12,505 nucleotides of DNA. It comes from Methanolinea sp. UBA275. Its GTDB lineage: Archaea; Halobacteriota; Methanomicrobia; Methanomicrobiales; Methanospirillaceae. The position numbers were made by a program, and so were the translations under genes. Numbering within the stretch: position 1 is the first letter of the stretch; every line of letters begins with the position of its first letter. Below are positions 6,842 to 12,407 of this stretch, in pieces. The notes below the pieces were generated by a model. It was not told the DNA's origin. It searched no databases and saw only the letters and a program-made list of their open reading frames with translations. The stretch spans positions 1-12,505 of the forward strand of contig DAWU01000040.1 of NCBI GenBank assembly GCA_002506105.1. Direction: 5' to 3'.

Positions 6842-7579
6842 ATGGCAGACAAGAAATCACCAGCAAGCGGATGGCCGCTCGTGAAAGGAGACTTCCACTC
6901 CGGGGACGCAAACAGCCCTGTTGCCGTCATGACCTGCGGGTCACACCTCGACGAGCAGGGTATCTGCGACGGCGGGGCAGCGATTACCGGGTCCTGCAAG
7001 ACCGAGAACCTTGGTCTTGAGAAGGTCATCGCCAACATCATCTCCAACCCCAACATCCGGTTCCTCCTGCTCTGCGGGACTGAGGTCAAGGGTCACCTCG
7101 CCGGGCAGACCATGGCTGCGCTCCACAAGGGCGGGGTCAAGGAAGGGAGGGTCGTCGGTGCTGAGGGTGCTATCCCCTTCATCGAGAATCTCAAGGATGA
7201 CGCAATCAAGCGCTTCCAGGAGCAGGTTGAACTGGTCAATATCATGGAGGCCGAGGACCTCGGCGCCATTAAGGCCAAGATGAATGAACTCAAGGGGCGT
7301 GACCCGGGCGCTTTCGCCGCTGACCCCATGGTCGTGGAGGTCAAGGAAGAGACTGGAGGCGTTGAGGTCGCTGCAGCCGGAGTCAATCCGCAGTTCCTGG
7401 AGATAGAGAAGCGGCTGGACAAGATCGAGAAGCAGATCGAGTTCGCCGATGCAGAGATTGCCCAGCGTGTGGGCAGGAAGATCGGCCGGGATATAGGCAT
7501 CCTGTATGGACTGGTCGCCGGGCTGATGGTATTCGTCATGCTGCTGGTCCTGCTCCCGAAATTGAATTTGATGATGTAA
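6842..7579 (+). CDS. mtrA: MtrA corrinoid subunit fused to an MtrG-like C-terminal domain
   Basis: The 245-aa protein starts at ATG 6842; GTG 6833 overlaps the ribosome site GAGGTG and is less likely. Residues 1-170 are the MtrA corrinoid domain, with the N-terminal G-W-P-L-V-K-G-D segment. The C-G-T-E-V-K-G-H motif ends at H85, the expected lower ligand of the cobamide cobalt. The methyl group passes from methyl-H4MPT (via MtrH) to this cobalt and then to coenzyme M. After a linker (171-183), residues 184-245 look like the small subunit MtrG instead of the usual MtrA tail: a charged coiled-coil stretch (E-K-R-L-D-K-I-E-K-Q-I-E-F), then R-V-G-R-K-I-G-R-D-I-G-I-L-Y-G and one membrane helix (about 221-238). 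No free mtrG or mtrF lies between this gene and mtrH. Confidence 0.9.
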   Translation: MADKKSPASGWPLVKGDFHSGDANSPVAVMTCGSHLDEQGICDGGAAITGSCKTENLGLEKVIANIISNPNIRFLLLCGTEVKGHLAGQTMAALHKGGVKEGRVVGAEGAIPFIENLKDDAIKRFQEQVELVNIMEAEDLGAIKAKMNELKGRDPGAFAADPMVVEVKEETGGVEVAAAGVNPQFLEIEKRLDKIEKQIEFADAEIAQRVGRKIGRDIGILYGLVAGLMVFVMLLVLLPKLNLMM

Positions 7580-7595
7580 GGAGGTATGAAAAAAT

Positions 7596-8636
7596 ATGTT
7601 CCGATTTGAAAAAGAGCAGAAAGTCTGGGACTTCAACGGCACGAAGATCGGTGGACAGCCCGGAGAGTACCCGACCGTACTGGCATGCTCAATCTTCTAT
7701 AACAAGCACGAGATCGTGCTCGATGACAAGACTGGAAAGATAGACAAGGCAGCCGCAGAAGCACTCTGGAACAGGTGCCAGGAACTCTCAGACTTGGTGG
7801 GAATTCCGCACTTCATCCAGATCCTCGCTGAATACCCGGCAGCATTCGAAAGCTACTTCTCGTGGTTCGACAGTATCGACAACAAGACCGCGTTTTTGAT
7901 GGACTCCTCGGTGCCAGCCGCGCTCGCACATGCCTGCAAGTATGTGACCGAGGTCGGACTCGCAAAGAGGGCCATCTACAACTCGATCAACGGGTCGATC
8001 CTGCCTGAGAACATCGAGGCGCTCAAGAACAGCGATGTGGACTCAGCAATTGTGCTGGCCTTCAACCCCGCAGACCCGTCAGTCCATGGCAGGGAGAAAG
8101 TGTTGGTCGAAGGTGGCGTCGCAGGACAGGCAAAGGGAATGATCCCGATCTCTGAAGAGTGCGGAATCACCCGGCCCATCCTCGATACCGCGGCGACCCC
8201 GCTCGGCCTTGGTTCGGGAAGTGCATACCGTGAGATCCTCGCCTGCAAAGCGCTCCATGGCTACCCGACCGGTGGTGCATACCACAACATGACTGTCGCA
8301 TGGACCTGGCTCAAGCGCTGGAAGGGATCGAAGAAGAACCCCTCTGCGCTCGCAGAGACCCTGAAGGGCAAGGATACCTACCTGAAGCAGCTCCTGCACC
8401 ACTACCAGGGTGGCAGCATTGACAGTGTAATCCAGGCAGCATGGTCAGCTCCCGATATTGGCTGCAACCTCGTTGCAAGCACACTCGGCGCTGACCTGAT
8501 CATGTACGGTCCGATCGAGAACGTCGAGCCGATGATCACAGCACAGTCCTACATGGACATTGTCACCCTCGAGGCAGTTCGCCCGCTCGGCATCGATGTC
8601 AAGGCAGACAACCACCCCATCTTCAAACTCATTTAA
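7596..8636 (+). CDS. mtrH: Tetrahydromethanopterin S-methyltransferase subunit H
   Basis: The 346-aa soluble protein has no membrane helix and closes the mtr operon. MtrH is the TIM-barrel methyltransferase that moves the methyl group from methyl-H4MPT onto the MtrA corrinoid at the cytoplasmic face of the complex. Family hallmarks include F-E-K-E-Q-K-V-W-D near the start, F-L-M-D-S-S-V-P near 100-107, the I-Y-N-S-I-N strand near 126-131, and a conserved G-x-G-S-A-Y-R region around 205-213. The AAGGAGGT ribosome site over the mtrA stop lies 10 bases from ATG 7596; an ATG at 7586 opens only a seven-codon frame. Length is in the known 310-350 range as I recall it. A T8 run follows the stop directly. 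Confidence 0.95.
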   Translation: MFRFEKEQKVWDFNGTKIGGQPGEYPTVLACSIFYNKHEIVLDDKTGKIDKAAAEALWNRCQELSDLVGIPHFIQILAEYPAAFESYFSWFDSIDNKTAFLMDSSVPAALAHACKYVTEVGLAKRAIYNSINGSILPENIEALKNSDVDSAIVLAFNPADPSVHGREKVLVEGGVAGQAKGMIPISEECGITRPILDTAATPLGLGSGSAYREILACKALHGYPTGGAYHNMTVAWTWLKRWKGSKKNPSALAETLKGKDTYLKQLLHHYQGGSIDSVIQAAWSAPDIGCNLVASTLGADLIMYGPIENVEPMITAQSYMDIVTLEAVRPLGIDVKADNHPIFKLI

Positions 8637-8637
8637 A

Positions 8638-8670
8638 TTTTTTTTATGAAAATGGCAAAGCCATTTTCAT
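8638..8670 (+). terminator. mtr operon terminator region (T8 run and 11-bp hairpin)
   Basis: A T8 run (8638-8645) begins two bases after the mtrH stop, the usual archaeal oligo-T stop. It is followed by a perfect hairpin with an 11-bp stem (ATGAAAATGGC 8646-8656, GCCATTTTCAT 8660-8670) and an AAA loop. This hairpin is also the first, most diverged unit of the repeat array that fills the gap. Confidence 0.65.
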
Positions 8671-8991
8671 TCGCGTAATGCAACTGGCCCCTGGTACTCT
8701 TACGCACTCATATTATCACAATGGCGAAGGCCAGGTTCTCCACAGCACCTTAAAGTGCCTTATGCACACGCCGAAAGCGTGTGCATTCGCACAGTGCGAC
8801 TAACCCTATTACTCTTTTATCCCCTGCAAAAGTATGCGAAAGCATGCGCATTCGCGCAATCCACTGTGCCCCGGTACCCTTTTATCCTTGTAGAATTACG
8901 CGAAAGCATGCGCATTCGCGCAATCCACTGTGCCCCGGTACCCTTTTATCCTTGTAGAATTACGCGAAAGCATGCGCATTCGCGCATGCTT
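8646..8991. repeat. Array of hairpin-bearing repeats between convergent genes
   Basis: Two tandem copies of 64 bp (8836-8899 and 8900-8963) are identical, and a third starts at 8964 and stops after 23 identical bases (8986). Upstream are diverged relatives: one at about 8762-8835 (65-bp offset, sharing GAAAG, GCATTCGC and CTTTTAT) and one at 8646-8720 (sharing CATTCGCG, GGTACTCTT). A short fragment (GGCGAAGGCC) lies near 8723-8732. Every unit has a hairpin near its start. The array sits entirely between mtrH and the convergent radical SAM gene; its last hairpin (stem 8968-8977 with 8982-8991, loop ATTC) enters that gene's stop codon. I see no spacers or cas genes. It may be a REP-like element or a bidirectional terminator that has expanded. 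Confidence 0.85.
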
Positions 8992-10162
8992 ACCGCAACA
9001 TCCTGTCCTTCATGGCCTGGGTGCGTATGAGAGACATTACACCTGGTTTCTGCTCTCTCCTTCGGGGCCCTGAAAACGGCATCATATCGAATACAGGCCC
9101 ATCCTCCATCTCACTGTCAAGGCGGCCGCAAATCTCATCGAAGATCCGGGCATATGCCCTGCAGTAGGGATCGACACCCTGGATATCCCCGCCGTATGGT
9201 ACCATGGCATTATAGGGGCACCCCCCGCGGCAATACTTGATGTGTGCACACGCTGCACATGACGTATCAACATATTCCTTAAATTCCTGCATCCGCTTCC
9301 CTATAGGGGAGGCGGCAAGGTCATCAAGCGCAGGACGGTCATGCACGTATCCCATGACATATTCCGGCATCCCCACGAACCGGTAACAGGGATAAATCGC
9401 ACCGTCTGGACCTATTGCAAACGTGCTTCCCATGCAATCCACGAAGGTGCACACAGTCCCGTGGCGGATAAACACACACTTGCACAGGTCGTTGATGTTC
9501 ATGATCTCCATCTTTCCCAGGTTCTCGAGGGAGAAATCAAGAAGATAGACCAGCAGCTCCCCGTAATCATCCGGTGAGAGTACCCATGGCTCGGGGTTTG
9601 CATTCCGGAGCGAGGGGAGTGCAGGGTGGAGCTTGAGGGTAAAGCCATTCTCCATGAAGAACCGGACGATCTTCTCCCTCTCACTGAAGGAACGGGATGT
9701 GAAGGTGCAGATAAAACTGACCCGCAGGCCATGCTGCCTCGCGATCTCGTACCCCTGCATGGTCTTTCTGAAGTAGCCTTCTCCTCTCTGCGTATCGCAC
9801 AACTCCTCCGGGCCGTCGATACTGGTCCCGAGCGGTACATGGTATTCGGCAAGAATCCGGGCAATTTCAGGAGTGAGAAGCCAGAGGTTGGACTGCATCG
9901 CGAACTCGGGCTTCATGTGAGACAGGCCCTCCGAGATCATCGGCAGAGCAGATTTGTAGAATTCGGCACCGGCAAGGAGCGGTTCCCCTCCATGGAAGGT
10001 AAACGTCACCCTCTCCTTCTCAAGGTTCGAGAGCCAGGCCACAACCTCTTCCACGGTCTCGATACTCATCCGGGGAGATGCCGGATCGGAACTCCAGCAG
10101 TAACTACACCGTGCCGGACACCCCAGTGTCGGGATGAGCATGATGTGAAAGGGATTCTTCAT
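8990..10162 (-). CDS. Radical SAM/SPASM enzyme, putative peptide- or protein-modifying
   Basis: The 390-aa product has the radical SAM cluster motif C-x3-C-x2-C (C15, C19, C22 in G-C-P-A-R-C-S-Y-C-W) and the F-H-G-G-E-P SAM-binding segment near residue 59. A SPASM-type cysteine-rich C-terminal domain follows: C-x9-C-x4-C around 232-248, Y-P-C-Y-R-F, then C-A-A-C-x5-C-x3-C-P and a final D-P-Y-C. SPASM enzymes bind extra 4Fe-4S clusters and modify peptides or proteins. From memory it resembles the methanogen family named after Mhun_1560, described as putative peptide-modifying; anaerobic sulfatase-maturating enzymes share the layout, but no sulfatase is nearby. ATG 10162 is preferred because GGGAG lies just upstream; ATG 10198 would add 12 residues. 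It converges on mtrH across the repeat array. Confidence 0.85.
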   Translation of the reverse strand: MKNPFHIMLIPTLGCPARCSYCWSSDPASPRMSIETVEEVVAWLSNLEKERVTFTFHGGEPLLAGAEFYKSALPMISEGLSHMKPEFAMQSNLWLLTPEIARILAEYHVPLGTSIDGPEELCDTQRGEGYFRKTMQGYEIARQHGLRVSFICTFTSRSFSEREKIVRFFMENGFTLKLHPALPSLRNANPEPWVLSPDDYGELLVYLLDFSLENLGKMEIMNINDLCKCVFIRHGTVCTFVDCMGSTFAIGPDGAIYPCYRFVGMPEYVMGYVHDRPALDDLAASPIGKRMQEFKEYVDTSCAACAHIKYCRGGCPYNAMVPYGGDIQGVDPYCRAYARIFDEICGRLDSEMEDGPVFDMMPFSGPRRREQKPGVMSLIRTQAMKDRMLR

Positions 10163-10299
10163 GCATCTCCCATGTTTCTCGCACTGGAAAGTAAGCATTG
10201 TCCTTTCTGCACAGGGAATGGACTGAAGGAATCTTCCGCATTACGAAAAGGGAAGGAGTTCTCACTTTCACTCTCCCCCCGCTCATACTTCATCTGCAT
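10159..10299 (-). CDS. Possible 46-aa peptide overlapping the radical SAM start
   Basis: This minus-strand frame, from ATG 10299 (or ATG 10293), codes for a short acidic, Ser/Phe-rich peptide with a single cysteine eleven residues before its end (C-L-L-S-S-A-R-N-M-G-D-A). Its TGA overlaps the radical SAM ATG as ATGA, the spacing used for translational coupling. Genes for substrates of peptide-modifying radical SAM enzymes are often placed like this. Against it: the ribosome site is weak, the codon pattern is mixed, and the frame stays open further upstream opposite another candidate gene, so the 5' limit is arbitrary. I do not recognise a precursor family. Confidence 0.3.
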   Translation of the reverse strand: MQMKYERGESESENSFPFRNAEDSFSPFPVQKGQCLLSSARNMGDA

Positions 10300-10331
10300 G
10301 CCCAGGTAAAGGATTCCATGTGGGACCAGCC

Positions 10332-10631
10332 ATGGATAATCACAGTGTATCGGGATACTCGCGCAAAGGAAGGGAAGATCTCCACGAGACTGCCGACCGA
10401 TGGCTCCGGGCCAGGAGAGCGCTCCCGGCCGCAGACCAGCCCCATGCAGAACGGCTCGCAGAGATGATCCGTGCACATGCCACCGACAGGCTGGGGGTAA
10501 TCGGGGACCCGCTGGAGGCTGCAATGTTCTCACTCCTTATTGAGATGGTGAAGGAGCAGACCGCGGGTGATGGCCCGCGGTCTGCGGGGGGCGACCCTCC
10601 AGGTGGTGCAGTAAGAATATGTGTTGATTAA
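10332..10631 (+). CDS. Small hypothetical protein
   Basis: The 99-aa product is not one I recognise. The codons prefer C or G in third position, like the neighbouring genes, which supports real coding. Residues 10-80 look like two or three amphipathic helices, with R-L-A-E-M-I-R-A-H-A and A-M-F-S-L-L-I-E-M-V-K-E as the clearest. There is no signal peptide or membrane helix. The last 25 residues are Gly/Pro-rich and are encoded by a perfect 12-bp hairpin (10556-10585), so the C-terminus may be a recent extension. ATG 10332 is chosen; GTG 10320 would add four residues. Neither has a clear ribosome site. It is divergent from the radical SAM gene and convergent with the stress-protein gene. A frame open on the opposite strand is rich in Arg and Pro, as expected for a shadow. 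Confidence 0.5.
   Translation: MDNHSVSGYSRKGREDLHETADRWLRARRALPAADQPHAERLAEMIRAHATDRLGVIGDPLEAAMFSLLIEMVKEQTAGDGPRSAGGDPPGGAVRICVD
10556..10585. repeat. Perfect 12-bp GC-rich hairpin inside the end of the small gene
   Basis: GCAGACCGCGGG (10556-10567) pairs perfectly with CCCGCGGTCTGC (10574-10585) across the loop TGATGG. It lies inside the coding frame of the small protein and is nearly duplicated 79 bases downstream. Confidence 0.8.
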
Positions 10632-10634
10632 GGA

Positions 10635-10665
10635 GCAGACCGCGGATAATGGCCCGCGGTTTTGC
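10635..10665. terminator. Second hairpin copy in the convergent gap, probable bidirectional terminator
   Basis: AAGGAGCAGACCGCGG recurs at 10630-10645, 79 bases after its first copy at 10551. ACCGCGG (10639-10645) pairs with CCGCGGT (10654-10660), followed by TTT. It fills the 37-bp gap between the small plus-strand gene (stop 10631) and the stress-protein gene ending at 10669, so it probably ends transcription from one or both sides. Confidence 0.6.
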
Positions 10666-10668
10666 CAA

Positions 10669-11541
10669 TTATCGGACAAGCACCGGGATCCGTGCGTTTT
10701 TTACGACTTTTGCCGCTACGCTTCCTATTCGCGCATTTTTTGAGTGATCGGACGCACCATGCCGGGAGATAATGATGAGGCTTACCTTCTCTTCTCCTGC
10801 GATGGTGCATATTTCATCCCCTGCATCTCCAAAACGTATTCGGGGTGTTATTTTTTCGACACCTGTATCAAGATCCCGCTGCAGTGAGGAGAGGGTTGTC
10901 ATGGAATGCTCGAGTTTGTTCTTCAGGTCTCGGCGATCCTCGACGCTGGTGATGACATGGAGGAGGATAAGTTCATCGAATCCCCCCATATGATTCACGA
11001 ATTCTATGGTCTCTGCAGTGGGCCGGGAAAAATCAACAGGAACCAGGATTCGGGAGAATAAAGGTATTTCACGGTCGGTCCGGGGACCCTCTGGTGTGTG
11101 TTCCGGACCGGTCTTCTCATCAAAATGGGTTACGAGCACGTGCCCCTTTGCCTCCTCAAGGACCTTCCGCGAGACGCTTCCCAGGAGTACATCCCGTAAA
11201 AATCCCCGACCCTTCCCCCCGATCAGGATGAGATCGGCCTTATGCCGTTCTGCCGATGCCAGGATTGCAGCATGCTCACCAGCATCACCCGGTGGAGCTA
11301 TTTCGTATGTGACGGAGATGCCTGCCTTTTCCAGGATCTCTCCCGCATAGGCGAGGGCATTGGCAGGGGTGCTCTGTGCGATTTTCACCTCAGCCAGAGT
11401 TCTCCATGACGTGGGCTCAGCAGTCTCATCGGTAATGTGAAGGAGGATAGCCTCAATAACACCCGGGATTTCTGGTGCACAATGCAGTGTCTTCTGTGCA
11501 TACCAGGAGAAGTCTGTAGGAATGAGGATTCGCTCGAACAT
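10669..11541 (-). CDS. Tandem universal stress protein (two UspA domains)
   Basis: The 290-aa product has two UspA-type domains, at about residues 1-140 and 160-290. Each begins with the family strand (F-E-R-I-L-I-P-T-D-F-S and F-S-R-I-L-V-P-V-D-F-S). The first domain has an intact ATP-binding loop G-x2-G-x9-G-S (G-G-K-G-R-G-F-L-R-D-V-L-L-G-S). The second has S-R-H-G followed by ten residues and then G-S, so one glycine is missing and the spacing is one longer; nucleotide binding there is doubtful. Such proteins are cytoplasmic and linked to stress survival; the specific signal is unknown. ATG 11541 is used; TTG 11547 would add two residues. The upstream region has a TATA element and a perfect inverted repeat at the predicted transcription start. 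Confidence 0.92.
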   Translation of the reverse strand: MFERILIPTDFSWYAQKTLHCAPEIPGVIEAILLHITDETAEPTSWRTLAEVKIAQSTPANALAYAGEILEKAGISVTYEIAPPGDAGEHAAILASAERHKADLILIGGKGRGFLRDVLLGSVSRKVLEEAKGHVLVTHFDEKTGPEHTPEGPRTDREIPLFSRILVPVDFSRPTAETIEFVNHMGGFDELILLHVITSVEDRRDLKNKLEHSMTTLSSLQRDLDTGVEKITPRIRFGDAGDEICTIAGEEKVSLIIISRHGASDHSKNARIGSVAAKVVKNARIPVLVR

Positions 11542-11561
11542 GGTCAAGGGCCCCCGGGGTT

Positions 11562-11607
11562 CAATGGTTCAGGTACCATTGTTGCTGTAGAGATGTATTA
11601 ATATGTA
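11562..11607 (-). promoter_or_regulatory. Promoter of the stress-protein gene with inverted repeat
   Basis: On the minus strand a TATA-like CATATTAATAC lies at 11597-11607. About 25 bases downstream is the perfect inverted repeat CAATGGT (11562-11568) / ACCATTG (11575-11581) with a 6-bp spacer, covering the expected transcription start near 11573. It may be an operator or a short leader hairpin. A related site lies at the divergent promoter (11700-11713). Confidence 0.5.
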
Positions 11608-11675
11608 CATTTGCTGTTGATTGCCGGTTTTTCCTGAGGAATCTGAAATACAGCCCAAAAAAGGCAGATTTCCTA

Positions 11676-11713
11676 CTATATACCATATAATGCGATATAC
11701 AATGGTGTCCATT
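11676..11713 (+). promoter_or_regulatory. Divergent promoter with related inverted repeat
   Basis: CTATATACC (11676-11684) is a good archaeal TATA box on the plus strand, with a start expected near 11705. Exactly there lies AATGG (11701-11705) / CCATT (11709-11713) with a 3-bp spacer. It shares the CAATGGT half-site with the inverted repeat in front of the stress-protein gene. Confidence 0.4.
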
Positions 11714-11727
11714 CGCTCCTTTCATGG

Positions 11728-11928
11728 ATGACGGACATCCCAGGACTCGTGATAGGCCACCAGGTGATTGATCCATGCATTCGCTGGTTGCGGCATATGC
11801 AGCGGGGGATCATGAGATTAGAGCGGAACTCCAGGTACGACACCCCAATGGAAATGGGAAACGGGATTCAATCCGAAGAAGAGCAGATGAACGTGAAAAC
11901 ATTACATGCCCTTCAAAAGGGTTCTTAA
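11728..11928 (+). CDS. Doubtful small ORF, 66 aa
   Basis: I do not recognise this frame. The peptide starts with M-T-D-I-P-G-L-V-I-G-H and becomes polar and charged toward its end, with no clear domain, membrane helix or metal site (one cysteine). In favour: a TATA box 45-50 bases upstream and a weak hairpin (CCCTT 11909-11913, AAGGG 11917-11921) at its stop, just before the convergent rubredoxin gene. Against: no ribosome site and weak codon bias. A second frame open from 11775 looks equally plausible up to 11925, so this could be the decayed remnant of a gene or a noncoding transcript. Confidence 0.25.
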   Translation: MTDIPGLVIGHQVIDPCIRWLRHMQRGIMRLERNSRYDTPMEMGNGIQSEEEQMNVKTLHALQKGS

Positions 11929-11941
11929 AAAGGAAAGAATG

Positions 11942-12325
11942 TCAGATATTCAATGGGTCAAATCCACTCCTGTGCACCTTTCCAAACTCCTTGGTAATCT
12001 TCACATCCAGTGCACATACCGGGCAGGTGTATGTCTCGGGAAGTTTCTCAAATGGGGTTCCAGGCTTTATCCCCCTGTGCGGTTCGCCACGTTTTTCATC
12101 ATAGACATAGCCGCATACCGAGCAGATCCAGCGTGTGGGAGTCCACTCCTCGAATCCCCATTTTCCAACCTTCCCCTTTCCCTCCATCCCGCAGATGGGA
12201 CATATGTACGTATCCGGGAGATCTTCAAACGCAGTCCCTGCGGGGACACCGTTGTGGGGTTCCCCTCTGAGAGGGGAGTAGATATACCCGCACACCTTGC
12301 ATTTATACCGCTGTTCTGACTTCAT
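11942..12325 (-). CDS. Two-domain rubredoxin
   Basis: The 127-aa product holds two rubredoxin domains. The first has C9, C12, C42, C45 (C-K-V-C-G-Y and C-P-I-C-G); the second has C68, C71, C101, C104 (C-S-V-C-G-Y and C-P-V-C-A). Each set of four cysteines binds one iron without sulfide, for single-electron transfer in the cytoplasm. Both domains share the R-G-E-P-H-x-G-x-x-P-G-T-x-F-E-x-L-P signature, so they arose by duplication. The linker of about 22 residues is basic and Trp-rich, and a 23-residue tail follows. Ordinary rubredoxins are about 52 aa with one domain. In anaerobes rubredoxin passes electrons to oxygen- or peroxide-reducing enzymes such as rubrerythrin or flavodiiron proteins; no partner is in the window. 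ATG 12325 fits the first domain, with GGAG about 13 bases upstream. Confidence 0.95.
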   Translation of the reverse strand: MKSEQRYKCKVCGYIYSPLRGEPHNGVPAGTAFEDLPDTYICPICGMEGKGKVGKWGFEEWTPTRWICSVCGYVYDEKRGEPHRGIKPGTPFEKLPETYTCPVCALDVKITKEFGKVHRSGFDPLNI

Positions 12326-12362
12326 GGTGACAGATCTTCTCCATCATGTGATCTGATAACAA

Positions 12363-12407
12363 GGAATGACTTATAACTATTTTTCCAGGAATGGAATGCG
12401 GCATTCC
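12363..12407 (-). promoter_or_regulatory. Rubredoxin promoter with upstream palindrome
   Basis: On the minus strand GTTATAAGT (12369-12377) is the likely TATA box, giving a start near 12347 and a leader of about 20 bases. Upstream of it is GGAATGC-G-GCATTCC (12393-12407), a perfect inverted repeat with a 1-bp centre. Further GGAATG copies (plus-strand sense) lie at 12388-12393 and 12363-12368, flanking the TATA box. A position upstream of TATA suits an activator; the copy at 12363 suits a repressor. Confidence 0.45.

Noticed and set aside
8836..8986. CRISPR array
   Set aside because: The 64-bp units are fully identical, with no variable spacers, and no cas genes are nearby.
8755..9030. 91-aa plus-strand frame across the repeat array
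   Set aside because: It consists of the 64-bp repeats, whose length is not a multiple of three, so each copy is read in another frame. It then runs into the antisense of the radical SAM gene.
8990..10162. Mmp10-type methyl-coenzyme M reductase arginine methylase
   Set aside because: The start and cluster motif (G-C-P-A-R-C-S-Y-C-W) and the SPASM tail do not match the Mmp10 pattern I remember, and no mcr genes are nearby.
9626..10309. 227-aa plus-strand frame opposite the radical SAM gene
   Set aside because: It is antisense to the SAM-binding and cluster-binding core of a well-supported enzyme and shows no recognisable domain.
10290..10478. 62-aa minus-strand frame with several cysteines as a radical SAM substrate peptide
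   Set aside because: It overlaps the better-supported plus-strand small gene, and its cysteines arise opposite that gene's Ala/Ala-Glu codons. It is not coupled to the enzyme start.
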